A stretch of DNA of 64,000 bases from Mesomycoplasma hyopneumoniae J (GCF_000008205.1 NC_007295.1:496001-560000), one strand, 5' to 3'. Positions 43,756 through 63,100 are shown, counted from the stretch's first letter. Program-made: numbers and translations. The notes: generated by a model from the letters alone, not told the origin.

Positions 43756-46700
43756 TTACTCGTCTCCATCATCGTCGTAGTAATCCGATAGTTCTGGGGG
43801 ATTGACTGGGTTAAAGACTTGGTAATAATTGTCTGGACTATATAGGAATGGTAGATAGTTGCTCCCTTCTTTGACTAGGAGTGCTACTGGTCATCGTTCG
43901 TTTTTTACCCCTGTTCACTTAATCTTGGGGCCGCGAGTTCTGCCGTCGTTTATTAATTCACTCTTGCCTACCTTGAGCTTATTTTTTGCTTTTCCATTGA
44001 TATAAATTGCTGCTATTTTTCTTGTCGTTGTTACAAGAGATTCTCCATGGTAATCGAACATATAACCTGAGGTTGTTTTGGTTGGGTTTTTAGCATTTAG
44101 GTATCAGGTATCGTTTCTTAGCTCGTCCTTAAAGGCAAACTCGAACCCCGGTGCTGATCAGAAGAGCTCTTCGTTTATTTTGGTTCGGTTTATTACCCAG
44201 GACTCCGGGATTAGTTTTGCTTCTTCTTCTCTCCACTTGTTGTTTCATTCTACTCCATTTGTGGGTAGTGATATCGCATCATGGGGGTTTGCGTGATGCG
44301 TTTGGGGCATTACAAAGCCTGGGAGGTTTGGTGTGGGGTTTTCTGCATTGATCGATATTGCACTTGCGATAGTGTTTTCTGACTTTTGTTTAATCCTTAG
44401 CCTGATAGGGAGTTTAGATATTGAATTTGGTTTGAAGGCGATTTTTTTACCCATCAGACTTGTGGGAAGCCTATATTTGCCTTGGTCGACGTTAATATTT
44501 CAATATAGGGTTACGTATCTTATTTTTTTATCTTTTTCTGGGGTTGGCTCTTTCTGTTTACGGCTTGTTCTAATCGCTACGGGTGGGCCTGTTATTTGAA
44601 TTTCTTCGATCTTACCTGCAAGATTTGGTAGTCTTTGATCCCACTCTTTACCCTTGGCTTGTTGTTCTTTGGGTTCTTGTTCTGTTTTATCCCAGAGCAC
44701 CTCAAGTCAATCTTGATCCCTATATGGGGTTAGGTCTGCGAACTCTCCATATGGATTTCATTCGGATCCAGTCGGCATTATCTGATCTAAAGGATCATAT
44801 ACTGCATAGGTAAATCCCATTAGTCCTGGCATTATATAATCAATATGCATTGGTGTTACTGTTGCAATTGTGGTAGAAGACTGAAAGGAAATACTTGAAC
44901 CTGGTATTTGGGATTGTTGGGTTTGCAGTTGTTGTTGGGAGGATTGAAAGGACCCATCCACGGTCATTGGGTTGGAGTTAAATTTTTCGGGGTTTTTGAT
45001 CTCTACGGTTATGCTGGCTCCGATTAGGGTTTTTAGGGTATATGGCTGGAGGTCAGCCGAGGCTATTTGGAGTTCGGGGTTTCAATTTCATTCTTTTAGC
45101 ACCGCTTTTCCATTTATTTCCGTTCCGTTTATCTTTACCTTGAGGTTGTTTTGTAATCATTTCGGTCCTATTGTCGTTACTGCTTCTGGATTAAACTGGA
45201 CTTTGACTTTTTCACCTCTGTAAACCTTATATGAAATTGGTATCGTTCACCCTCTTATTAACTGTGGGCGTATATTTTGAGGGGCAAATAGTATTTCGAC
45301 GCTGCGGCCGTGTTTTGTGTTTTGGTCTATGCCCTCCAGGGTTATATCTTTGATATTTTTTAACATCGTTTCATTTAACTTAAGCTCTTTTTGTTCGTCT
45401 AATTGGTGGTTTGGAATGTCTTGCCTGTTTTTGGGTAAAATTTTAACTATTTTATATATACTTCCGGATTCAAGATTTGAAAGAGCAAAGGTTAGCTTTG
45501 AATTTGCTAGGTTAACACCAACCGGTTCAGATTCAAGCTCTTGCTCGTTATAAGCAAGATTGTATTTTGGTCCTACTTTTTTATATTTTAAGATCATTGG
45601 GATCCCTTGTAATGATTTTGCATCTTGAACACCCATTGTAACCTCAATTATTACTTGGGTTGGGGATACTGGAGTTATTTTAACCGGATTAGATCTACTT
45701 AGGTTTAAATATTTAGCTGTTGTCCGAAACTCTCTTTCGTTTTTACGACCCCCATTAATTATTAAATTATCGAATTCTACTTTAAGGTTATTCTGTAGTG
45801 ATTTAATTTTTTGTGCCTGGCTACTTTTTTTTAGAATTAAATTTATATCTGTGTACTTTGTAAATTTAATAAGGTCCTTTTCCTGAGCCTTGAATTTGTT
45901 TTTCTTCCCTTCTTGTTGCTGTCATTCGATCGTCCTTGTATAACTTTGACTTTCCCCTTCTTTTTTTACTTGGAGTTCTGTATCAAAACCTGCTTTTGTA
46001 AGATCATCAGTTCAGCCCTCTAATGTAACTGTTGCTGTATCATCCTCAGGATCTGTAGTTACCTTTGTAATTAAAGGCTCGGTAATAAATTCAAGATCGA
46101 CGGTTTTTTGACTTGTCGATCTTTTTTTACGTCTGGTTTGATTTCTTTTCCACCCCTTGACTAAATCAACTTCACCTTTGTGGGTATTTTTATCAACTGT
46201 TAAATTTACTGTTTTGGATGTAAGTGCTTTTATTGTATACCAAATTCCAGGTCTAAGAGTATTATCAAACTTGAATGTTGCTTTTAGTTCTTTTTGGCCA
46301 TTTGATGGGGCTGAAATAAATGTTGTTGAGCCTATTGATTTTACTTGTTGTCCTGATTCTGAATTTTCAAGATATAAGGTGATTGTCTCCCCTTTTAAAA
46401 AAGCATCATCTTCGGCAAATGTAAGTTCAATATCTGCAGAATTAGTTGTTACATTTGTAATTGTCGATGAAGTAAGATTTGCTTTATCTGCTCTTGAATA
46501 AAAACGTCTTTGGATTGCACTTTCATCTTTTATTGGATCATCAAAAGTTAATTGTCTACCACCATTATTAATTCTTTTAATTATATATTCTTTACCTTTT
46601 TTAATTGTAGATTTTACTTGAAAATTTATTGTATTATTTTTCTTACCATCTTTTCTTTCCCCTACCTTATTTCTAGATGTTGTTCTCATTGCTTCTTTGT

Positions 46701-48888
46701 TTTTTAGTTTTCAAGATTCAGGGATATATTTATTACCAAAGTTTTCATCTATTTCTGAACTAAGGGTAAGTCGTTTTCCATCAAGAAGACCGTTGTTATT
46801 AAAAAGTTCAACAAAAACATTTGTCTGACCTTCACGGATTGCTTCATATTTAATTGATTTGATTGCATTTTCGGTTAAAAGGTTATAATTAGTTCTTTTT
46901 GGTTTTGCCCTTAAATTCTGCGGCAGGCTAACGGCAAATTTGTCGGCCATTTCTGGTTTTAAAGTAAAAATATAATTCTTGATTGTATATCTATCCCCAG
47001 GAGTTAAATTTTTAGCTTCCAGTTGGACTTTGATTGTACTACTACTTTTACTATCTTTAATTTCGACTGTATTTGTATAAAAAACATCCTTATCAACTGA
47101 TTCAAGCTCAAGTTGAATTTTATATTTATCTTTTAAAAATCCTAGATCTTTTTTGGCAAATTCAACTTCAAATCAACCTTGTCTGAGCTCGGCCTTTCTA
47201 TTTTGGTTTTCTTGCCTACTATTTTTTGTTACAGCCATTTGATCTGTTGTTGAAGTTTTTACATTCTCAATTGAGGCTGACTCAATTGATGTATTAATAA
47301 TTGTTGGCCATTTTTCGGCTGTATCGGTTTTTAATTTATTACTATCTTTTTCCCAGTCAGCCTTATCAATAAATAAGTCAAAATCACCTTGTTGGCCATT
47401 TACATTTTTTAGTTTAACACTATCAATTAAATACCAACTTCCTTTATCAAGGCCTGTAAGTTCAACTTCAAGACGAGTTAGGGTTGAATCATCATTTTTT
47501 GACTTTGTTATTAGTATTTGTTCGTTTTTTACCTCTTTTGCACTAACTTGGAGTTCAGAAGAAGTCTTAGCCATTTTATCAATAGGATCACTAGGGTTTT
47601 GCCAGCCATATTCTTGATATTTATTTTTTAATTTTTTATATTTTATTTCCATTTTTGAATTTTCAAAAGTTAATTTTTGTGAGTTTTCAACATCAAAAAT
47701 TAACTTTATTGAATTCTCGCGGGCTACATAAGCTAGTTTGGTAATTAAAGGGGCCGTGTTAAAATTAAATGAAGGAGTATTTTGTGGGCTTGAAGAAGAA
47801 AAAAGTGAAGTAGTAATCCCATTTTCATTAGGTACATTTATTCTAATTTTTTGTTGGGGATCTAAAAGCCCGATTACTTGATACTTTGCCCCTGGATCAA
47901 GTCCTTCAAGGTCAAATTCATAATAGAAATTAGCCTGATCTGGGAGATTATTCTTCCAGCTTTGCTGTTCAGTTCTAAACTGATCGGCACTAAAAATTTG
48001 AGCCTCAACTTCTTTCTGCCCTGTTGTTGATATTCCGTATTTTGATGATTGGTAGACAAGTTTTAGTTTTGTTTGTTTGTCTTTTAGAGGTTTATCTTCT
48101 GAACCAAAAAAGACTCTAACTTTTGCTTTATTCCATGGGGTTGGACTAGAATTTGATCGATCAGGTTGATAGATCACCCCAAGGGCGTTTGCCGATAAAA
48201 AATCGGTTTTGAATTTTTTAACTTCTTGAGCCGAACTAGGTTGACTACTTAATTGACTTGCTTTGGCAGTTTCAAGAACCTTTATATCATTAAATTCGAT
48301 GTTTTGGGGGGTTTTTAGCTGACTTTGATTTCCTTGATCTTCTTTTTCAAATTCGATTTTATTAATTGTATAATCACTTGCTTTAGCAAGTCCTTTTAAA
48401 AGGAAAACTGCTTTTGAAGTTTTTCCAATCTCATCCCCGACAATTTCAGCACTTGCACTAGTCTCAGAATTTGAAGAACTTACTTGACTATTTTCAAGCT
48501 TAAAACTTCCTTTTACTTTTTTCCCGATATAAGATCCATAAGGATCGTCAATTACAATTTCAATTGTTGCAGTAGTTTCCCCGATATATTTTTTTCTAAT
48601 TGATACAACTTGGGAGTTTGTATAAAATGATCGCTGCGAAATTGTAATTGATTCTTTAATGCTTACAGGAGGAAGCTCAAGATGGGAAATTGCTTTGATA
48701 GTTTTAGTTTTTTCATCAAGGAATTTAATATGATCGATTATATATTTTCCTGGCTGAGAAATGTTTTTGATTTCAACTTCAACTTTTGGGTTCTGCCCAT
48801 TTTGTTTTTGAAGGGTTGCAGTTATATTGTTTTTATCAATTTGGACTTCTTCAAAAAGACCTTTTGGATTTTTATAGACATTGCCATT
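43756..48888 (-). CDS. giant repetitive surface protein 1, C-terminal part (out of frame with its N-terminal part)
   Basis: 1,711 codons open on the minus strand to TAA 43756-43758, without a start codon of its own. The sequence picks up exactly where the preceding ORF goes out of frame at about 48887 (N-G-N-V-Y-K-N-P-K-G-L-F-E-E). It contains further beta-rich units with closings such as GLDPGAKYQVIGLL, NLESGSIYKIVKIL and GLDKGSWYLIDSV. Dibasic clusters (KKRS, KRNQTRRKKRS) could be processing sites. The last about 450 codons (43756-45100) differ: higher G+C, Gln/Ser-rich then Trp/Pro-rich, ending YYDDDGDE. Likely one functional protein with the upstream part if the frameshift is bypassed or is an error. 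Confidence 0.7.
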
Positions 48889-51800
48889 TTATTATAAACC
48901 TCTAAAAATCCTTGGTATTTCTTAGCAAATTCAAGTACAACTTTGGCTGAATCTTTCTTAAAATCGGGTTTGATCTCGATTTTATCAACTTCAACTTTAT
49001 CCGGGAAAGTAATAAATGCTCTTTTTGGATTAGCTTGTTGACTAAAGCGGAAAAATCCTGATGTATCTGAATTTATCTGTTGAGCTTCTTCTTTTTGAAT
49101 TACACTGTCAACATTAGTTTGGTCATAGGCGATTTTTTCAATATAATACTGGGCAAAAAGATCAAGATCTTTAAGGGTAAATTTAAAAGTAGTTGAATTT
49201 TCAAGACTACTTTGATCGGATTTAGCTGAAGAACTTGTACTTTGAGGTCTTTGGGCTAATTTTTTAATTTCAGCTTCAACTTCTTCAATAGTTGCCTTAG
49301 CGTTTTTCCCACCGACAACTTTTTTATATTGAATTTTAGCTTTTAAAGAAGTTTTATTTTTAAATACTTCCCCACCATCTTTAAGACTAAAAATAAAATC
49401 ATATTGATTTGGATTTAGCCCATTACGAAACTGCTGAATTGAATTAATAATTGGAAGAGTTGCAAACTGGCGGGCATCATTTTTGACTTTAGCACCATCA
49501 AAGTAGAAATTAATTTTTTGAATCCCTGAAGTCGTAGTTGATCTTCTTAATCTTCTTGCAGAATTTAGTTCATTTTTGAGCCCAACAATATGAAAGCCAT
49601 TTCCGCCTTGAAGCGATCTAAGCTCAGCTTTAAATTTAATTTCATTTGAGCTTTGACTATCCTGGCTTAATTCAACCTCTTTTTCTTGAGAATCACCGAC
49701 TTGATAATAGACAAGTTTTAATTTATTTTTATAATCATTATGTTTTAGATATTGATCTTTTGCATCAAAGGTTAGCGTAATTGTTGCCTGATCATTTTTT
49801 TTATCATCTTTTTCAATTTTTATAATTTTAGCACTTTCAGGATAAATTATAAAATTTGACCCAAAGGCGATTTTCCCGTTATTGGTGATCTCGCCTTCAA
49901 TTTTTGAATGGGTTTTTGTATCAATTTCTTTGATTGCAAAATCAGAAAAATTAGGGTTATTTTGGCTAGTAGAATTTTGATTTTTTACAGTTGGATCGAC
50001 TTTGTTTGTTTGTGAACCATTTTGCTGACTTTCAGAATCAGCTCAGGTAAGTGATTCTAACTTATAAGTTGCATTTTTTTCAAGATCACTAAATTCAAAA
50101 CTAATTTTGGAATTATTGGCTTTTGCTGAAAATTCAAGATCACGACTCTGGGGATTATTTGTTCCATCGCCAGCTAATATTTTCTTAAGTCTAATTTTTA
50201 TATCTCTGTCTTCAAATCCACCGGCTTCAATTCCTCTTCCAGCAAGGGGATCGACAATATCAAAGTTAGCAATATAAGTTGTCTCGTCTTTTTTAGTAAT
50301 TGAATAAGAAATCACTTCGGGCTTGGTTGCAAAATATAATTTTGAAAGTACCTTAGGGGGATTTTCCTCTTTTTTCTTTTTAGATCCAGCATCTTCATCA
50401 TCGAATTTAAAAATTCTTAGTTTTTTAGGCCCTTGTCCATCACTTACATCTTCAATTTTGACAAGCAGATATAATGCCCCGGCCTCAAGTTGGGAAGAAG
50501 CATCTAATCTAAGATCTAGTTGTGGATTTGTATTTTGACTAGAACCTGTAGTAAATTCTTTTTCAATACTTACTTGCTTTCCGGTAATTGAATGTTTAAA
50601 TGTAAATCTTAATTTGCGTTTCTTACCATGTTTTTCCTTTGTCAGGAAAGTTTCTTTTTTATCGAATTTAATTTGAATATCCGCTGAATTATTATCTGAT
50701 TGATAAGCTATATCAACAATTGTTGCCGATTCAGCTTCAAGTTCAAAGTTTTTGATGATTTTGGTTTGGGACTTTTGATGACTAGAAAACCCTTCAATTT
50801 CATTACCACTTGCATTACTTGCAGTTATTTGCTCTTGGGGTTGTTCTGCTACTTTTGCTTCAGTAATTTTATAACTAGCGGCTTTTTGGAGCCCGTTAAT
50901 TTCAAAAATAGCAAGTCCGTTTATAATCTGGGCGGTATAAACCTTATTTTGGTTAGAATTAGGAAGCTGGGCTCCGTTTTCGCCTTCTAGTTTAATTTGA
51001 AGATATTTTGAATTTCAATTTGCCCCTTTATCATTTAATTTAATTGTAATTCTTGCTGAAGTCTCTGAAGTAGACTCTGGGCTAATCTCGGCAAGATTAG
51101 GGGTAGGTGAGAAAAATTGTTTTTCAAATCCTGCTTGGGTATTCGGGGATTTATCAAATTCGAATTTAAATTCATTTTTCTTAAGATTTTGTTGGTTTCG
51201 AACTGAAACTGTTTCATTTTTTAGTTTTAAAGACTCAATTTCGTATTTATCCCCGGGATTTAAATTGTTAAGGGAAAAACTAATTGTTTTATTATTGACA
51301 TCAACTTTGGCTTCTTGTATTGAAACTGAAGATTTTGTTGATAAATTATTATAAGTTAATTCAATATCTTTTTGGCCTAAATAATCATCTAAATTATCAA
51401 AAGTTAATTTAATAGTTAGACTATTTGTTGTTATTGATTCATATTCGATTTTATTGATTTTGGCAGTCTGGGCGCTTGTAATAAATGTTTTTTTTGGCTC
51501 AAGATTTTTACTTTCGACTTCAAAAAGTTCAATTTCTTCTTCTTGGACTTGCTCAGCTTGGACATTGACAAAAACGGCATTAAATTCGGATATATTTGAT
51601 CTAAAAGGATTCTGGCTAGCTAAAAGTGAACGGGCTTTTCTTACTTTTGGCTGATTTGCTTGTTTTTCAAATTTTACTGATTTAATTTTATATTTTGCAA
51701 GCTTATCAAGATTGATAAAAGTAAAATTATAAATTCCATTAAGGGAGACTTGCTCAAGTCTTAGGTTTGAATTTGATCCATTTGAATTTTGAACTTGCCC

Positions 51801-54800
51801 ATTTTCGCCGATCTTTTCAATTTCAAGTGTGACTTTTTTCCCGGCGGTATACCTTCCGCCATCTTTTAGTTCAAGATGAACCTTGGCTTGACGCTCAACT
51901 GAAGTATCAATTTCTAATTTTTTAATAACCGCTGAAGTAGCAATTATTTGATCTTTATAAAAATCAAGATCATCAAGATAAATATTAACTTTTGGATGCT
52001 TTGGATCGTCTTGTTTTACTTGTTCAAAACCTAAAATGATATATTGTTGTCCATTTTCAAGATTTTTAAGTTTAAAATTAGTTTTTTGGGATACTATATT
52101 TGTCTCTGCTTGAACGATTTGTTCTTGACTTTCACCGCCGAATTTTTTATATCTAACTTTTAGTTTTTGACTATCTAAGAAATCATCAAGTTTTTCTGTA
52201 TTTTGACTGTCTTTGTTATTTGTTCTAAGAAAATCACGGCCGAATTCAATTTCGAATTCTGCTTCATTTTTTGTTCTTTTTGTCAGATTAAGACTTGTTA
52301 TATTAGCTGTTTTTGGGATTGTAGAAAACTGTTTTTTCTCATTTGTAGCAAGTAATTTTGCTTTAAAAGGGATTGTTTTGGCTTGAGTCTGACTTGTCTG
52401 GAAGGTTGAGACTTGATTTGGGCTAGTTAAAGAAAGCGATCTTTTTGCCCTTTTTGGGCTAGCAGAAGGTGTATCAAGAATTTCTAAAGAATTTTCATTT
52501 ATTTCATAAATTCCTTGTTTATAAAGATCGGTAATATCAAATCTAATTCTAGCACCAACAATTGGGGCGGTGATCTCCCCTTGTTTTGCTTGGGCTGAAC
52601 TTGCTTTTTGTCTATCACCGTTTTTTTCAACTAAGGTATATTTAAGTTTGGCAGTTTTTCCATTATATTCGCCTTTGGCATCAGCAAGAATAAAGGTTGC
52701 GATCACCCTTTGTTCATAAGAATTATCATAACCGACTTCAATAATTGCGCTTTTGGTATAAAAATATTGTTGCTTAGCATCAAATTTATTTGTAAAATCA
52801 CCAAAAAGCATATTCCTTTCAATTATCTCTTCCTCGCCATTAAGACCAAGAATTTTGCGGGCTAAAACAATCGAATTAATATTATATTTTGATCCAATCT
52901 CTAAATTTGAAAGACTAAATTCTAAAGTATTTTGATTATTATCTTTTGCGCCTTGTGAATTTTGTCCAATTTTTGTAGTAGTTGATAATAATTTTGATGA
53001 TCCTGCAAGGGAATAATAAAGTTTTACCTCATTATTTCCAATTGCCTTATAAGTTTCAGGGGTAAAATCAACTTTAAGTTTGGCACTTGTTTGTTCTTCT
53101 TGCAGGTTGTTAATTGATTTTATAACTAAAGGAGCATGAACTCCAAAAATTCTTTGGGCCTGACTAATTGTTTTTGAAACTGGAAGAATATCATTTGAAC
53201 CTTTTGAAGATTTATAATTATCAATCTCGATTGCTTCAATTTGATAGTCAAGTCCTTTTTCAAGATTTTCAATTAAAAGCGAGGAAATAACCGTATTTGA
53301 CTCAATTTGGGCCTTAATTGTTTTTGTAGTGCCCCCTGGTTTTAATTCTTTATATTTAATTGTTGCTGATTTTAAAGGTTCAAGGGCGTTTTTAATTGCA
53401 ATATTTAAGGCAATTTCAGTCTCAGATTTTTTAATATAAGTAATTGAAGATATTGCCGGACGAGTTGTCCAATTTAGTTGGTCAGCATAAATATTAGGCC
53501 CAAAATTTAGATATAATTTATTAACAAATTCTTGATTATTATCAGCAATCCCAATTGAGTCAATAAAATAATTAGTTCCTGGTTCTAAATTAATTAGATC
53601 TCAGGCAAGTACAAGTTTATTTCCTGAGATATTAAAAGCACGGGCCTCGGATTTAATTAGATTAGTTGATCCGGCAACTTTAAAATATAAAGTTGCAATT
53701 TTATCTTTGATAAAATCATCAGCTGAATCTAGAACAACGCTAATTCGACTTGAATCTTCACTGATTTTATCAATTGTAATTCCCTCAATTTGGGCACTAG
53801 TTGCATGGGTAAAAAATTTTTTTTCTTTTGGATCGAAATTTTTTGAAAAAAAGATTGTACTTGTTGGTTGTTGACTACTTTCTTGGTCAAAATTAGTAAT
53901 ATTACCTAAAATCTCAAAGGAAGCAATTGTAAAATGTTTTTCTTTTTCAAGATTTTTGGCAAATGAAAGCATTTTATTCCCGATAACCTGACCAACTGTT
54001 GAAAGCATCTTAGAGGGTTTATCATCGGCAAAAAAATTAATTTTTATATCTTTTCCATTAAGTAAAAGACTTTGATCGTTGAATTTAACATCAAAACTAG
54101 AAGTATTATTGCCATCAACAAAAGTTTTAATTCGGGCAACCTCAGGGGAAGAAATAAACCAGAGTTTTTTATCAACACGAAAGGAAAGACTACCAGAATT
54201 ATTCCAGATTCTTGAAATTCAGAATTTAGCCCCACCAGGAATATCGCTTAGATCAAGATTGGCATAAACTTTTGATCCTTGAATGATTAGATCAACATCA
54301 TTTGCAAGTCCAAATTGGTAATTATCACTCTCATCTTTTCAATAATATTCAAGATTTATTTTTTCATTATTATTAAGTTTTACTTTTTTTGAATCAAGAA
54401 CTAAACTAATCTCAACAAGGGCGGAATTAAGTCCATAAGCTTTTTGGCTTAAACTTTCAATTTTCCCTGAAATCGGACTTGGTCTAAAAAACCGATTGGC
54501 TAAAGGCGAGATTTCAAGATCAAAAAGCGAATTTGGATTATCAAAATAATATTTTAGATCAACAATTTCATAGTTTTGACCGCGGACAAGATTATTAAAA
54601 CTAAATAAGGCGTTTTTTCTTTTATCCCCTTTGATTTGTCCATTAGCTGTTAAAATCTTATTTGTTCCTACTTGTTTATAATAAAGGATTAAATTCGCTT
54701 CTTCTAAAAGATTTTGACTATCTTCAAGGTCAAGATCTAAAATTGTTGTATTATCAAGATCATAATAACTAAATTTTTCAACTTGATTTTTCGTTGAGAA

Positions 54801-55238
54801 AAACTGGGAAGTTTTTAGAAAACTAAAATAATAACGCGGATTATTCGGGCTTACAAGTTGAACTTGATAAATCGAACCGGGTAAGAGACTATCAATATAA
54901 GTCGAAAAATTATCTAATTCTTGATTATAGACTATTTTTGATTTTACCTGATATTTTGATTTTTGATTAATATAGACAAGTTCAAGATCAGCATTTTTAG
55001 CCCAAGATGTATCAGCCTGATTTTTTCCTTGAAGTTTAAAACTAAATTCACCTGTTGCTGCCTGAATATTATTACCAACAAATTCAGTGACATAAATAGT
55101 TTTTGGACTTAGTAATTTTGCAAGATAAGGGGATAGAGCTATAATTGATCCGGTTATAAATCCAGATGCAGCTAGTAATTTCTTATTTAGATATGAATTT
55201 AGTTTTTTATCATTTCTTACTTCGTTTTTCTTTGCCAT
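48822..55238 (-). CDS. giant repetitive surface protein 1, N-terminal part
   Basis: 2,138 residues from ATG 55236-55238, preceded by AAGGAAG; I checked the frame codon by codon in the stretches lacking annotated ORFs and saw no stop before 48822. A basic N-terminus and one hydrophobic segment (about residues 22-45) anchor or export it; no lipobox. The body is a chain of beta-rich units of roughly 85-150 residues, each closing with a motif like NLVRGQNYEIVDL, NLENGQQYIILGF, NLDKLAKYKIKSVKF, NLNPGDKYEIESLKL or DLEKNATYKLESLTW. The pattern resembles DUF1410-type domains known from Ureaplasma and mycoplasma surface proteins (by eye). Basic clusters (ASPKRAKRSLSL, KVRKARSLL) may be cleavage sites. 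The last 22 codons are out of the ancestral frame. Confidence 0.8.
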
Positions 55239-55338
55239 TTTCTTCCTTTCAAGTTAATTTACTATTGAGATATACCCGTCCAAAAAATCGTGTTGCTAAA
55301 CCCTATTTTTTGGTTTTTAATTATGCTTTGGCTTTAGG

Positions 55339-60126
<4,788 letters not shown>

Positions 60127-63100
60127 TTATTATATAATTGTACTTTAAAGTGTTTTTTGTCCTGATCTTGTTCTTTTAGATCTTCTGAAGAAATAAATCA
60201 AGCATAAATTTTGGTCTCAATCCCTGAAGTTTTATCTTTTTCCTCAGTAGAAATAATTTGATCGTAAACTCTAATTGGGATTCCCTCAATTATTTGTTTT
60301 TGACTTATTGGTGTTTGTGGTATTAAGCCTTGAGGATTTTTAAATTCGGCTTGGGTATTAAACGATTTATTAAAATCGATTAAATTAGATACTGAAGTAG
60401 ACCTTCTTTTTCTTGATCTTTCTGAGACTTCTGGTTTTCCTATTAGTTCAACTTTTTCGATTTTATATTTAAATCCTTCAAAGATTTTATTTTGGCCTAT
60501 CTGTTTTTCTTCTGTTTTTGAACTTGAAGTTTTTGGATCATTAACTTGATTAATAAGGGTATTTGTTTCTTTTTCAATTGGATTTGTTCGAGTATCTAGT
60601 TGTTTTAGACTAAGTTGCTTTTGCTGGGATTGTCCTGTATTATCATAGATATCCTCAAGTTTGACTTGTATTGTTCCATCAGATTGGATTTTCCCTTCAA
60701 CTACTGACATTGGAGTATTAGAATTTGTTTTATCTTGTCTTTTATAAGAAACTTTGACTTTATAACCTTCAAGATATGAAGCCGATTGCTCATCTAATTG
60801 GATTTTTACATAAACAACGCTGTTTTCCTTATCTAATAAAGTTCTTTGAATATCAACTACTGAAAAACTTGCAGGGGTAGTTCGGAATAATTTATCTTGA
60901 AAAGTTATACTATCATCATCAAAATTAATTACTTGTTCAGATTTCCCGTTATTTTCATAGACAACAGAGACTAATTGATAATAATTAAGCGGTTTTAGAT
61001 CACTGGCTGAAAAAGTATATTCACCACTTGAAGAATTTGGCTGTTGTTGACCCCCTTGATCTTTAAGTTCGGCTGTTTTTTCTTGGCCAGATGTTATATC
61101 AATGTATTTTAATTTTATTTTTCTTTTATTTTGGCTTACTTTTTCAAGTAATTTCGTTGTATTTAATTTGATTTTAATTTCAGCATTATTCCCTGAAAGA
61201 TTAACTTTTTCAATATTTACAACATAAGCGGCAGTATCAAAAGTTTTTATTAGTGTATTTGTTTGTTGCTTATCTTGACTAAGGGGGTCTAATTTTAGAC
61301 TAACAGCCGCAAAATTATTACTTGTATTTGTGCTTGGTGCTGGACTAGGTTGGGTTGCAAACTCACTTACTTGATAATTTAGAGCACTACTAAAAAGACT
61401 TAGATCCCTTTTTTTACGGCTAGGAGCTTGTGGTGAGTCTTGAGATGCACTTAGCGAGCTTGTAGATCGATTTTGATCGGTTCCAATATATTTTGCAAGC
61501 GGGAAATGTTTTATTATTGCCTGATTTGTATTAGTCTGAGGGAGAAATTCCATTTTGGTAATTTCATATCTAGTACCAGAAGGTACTTTATTTTTAATTT
61601 GATCTTTTTGAATATCAAAAATTGCAAGTCCATCTTCTTTTACTACTGCCTCAGCAGTAAGCTGGGCATCCTCAGATCCATTATCCCCTTGTTTTTTAAA
61701 ACTGATTTTAATTTTATTATTTACTAAAAACCAGTTTTTATTTACATCAAAAACCATTCGGATAACCGCTCCGTGTTTGCGATATTCGGTCTGTGATATT
61801 GACTCTGGAAGTACTTCTTTTGCAGTTGTATGGAATTTCTTTTGGTCCTGAGTTAAATTTCTAAGAAATCCAACTGGAACACCACTTACAAAAATATCAA
61901 CAATTGAATACAAACTATATTTTTCTAAATTTTCAAAGGAAAATTTCGCTGTTGCTTCCTCTCCCTGATAAGAGATTTGTGCCTGAGCTTGAAAAATTGC
62001 CCCGGTTCTTTGGGATTTAATCATTAAATGAATTTGACTTGCCTGTCCTTGTTTTGACTTACCATTTGAATAGGCTTCAAAAAACTTTTTCGGGTCTTTA
62101 ATTTTAATTTCAATCCCAGCGGATGTATCAGATAAATTAGTATTACTAATCTCAATTTTTTGAGGAGGATTACTTTGGGTATTTTTAATTAAATCCTTAT
62201 TGATTGTAATTGAGGAAATTAAAGATTTTGTAAAGAAATCTTTTTTCATTGGAGTTTCTACTTTTTGTTGATCAAATTCGACTTTAAGGTTTTTAAATTC
62301 GTTTTCGGGAGTGCTTCTTTTTGATCTTGTAGACCTTGTTATAGGTTTTTTTGTAATTTCTAAATTTTTAACTGTATATCCAGTGGCCTCGCCAAGATTT
62401 TCAATTTGAAAACTTGCTTGATTATTTTCAATTGCTACTTTTGAAGTTTTTGTACTATTTTGCCCGCCACTATTCTGTTTATTTTTAAGTTCATATTCGA
62501 GTGTGGCTTCAAAATCGTTATTAAGTGATCCATCTTCAAGGGAGTCAAAAAAAGTTGTAAGTAAAACGCTTGTCGGGCTTAGATCAGAATATTTGATATC
62601 AACAACTTTAATTGAACTAAGTTTGGTTTTAAACTGCGTTTTTGAAGTATCATTTTTAATTGTTTTTGCAAAGGGGATTTGGTAGATCCCATTAGTTCTT
62701 ACAACTGATAGTGAACTAATTTCATATTCAGTAAATTTATCAAGATTATTTTTAAATTCAAAAGTAGCACTTGCTGCACCGGAATTTTCTTGAACTTTTG
62801 CACTTGCTAAAACTACCTTACCGGTTTTTTTATTTCTTAGGGTTAGAGTTGTAACTTGGTTATTATTTAGTTTTAAAATTTCATTATTTGAATTTGAAAA
62901 GGTTATTTTAATTGTTGCTGATCTTTGAAGATCTTGTTGACCTTGGCCTTGGCCTTGATTATGCCCGCCCCTGGTTTGACTAGGATTAAATTCGACATTC
63001 GAAATTACTATATCAGTGGCAAATTTAAGTGTTTTTTGTTTTGCTTGATCGTTAATTTCGCCGATTTGTCTTTGTTGACCTTTGATTATCGCGCTTGTAA

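Noticed and set aside
44078..45553. Several long plus-strand ORFs within the giant gene region
   Set aside because: They overlap one another in different frames and lie opposite a continuous minus-strand frame; hydrophobic composition is the complement of Gln/Asn/Lys codons.
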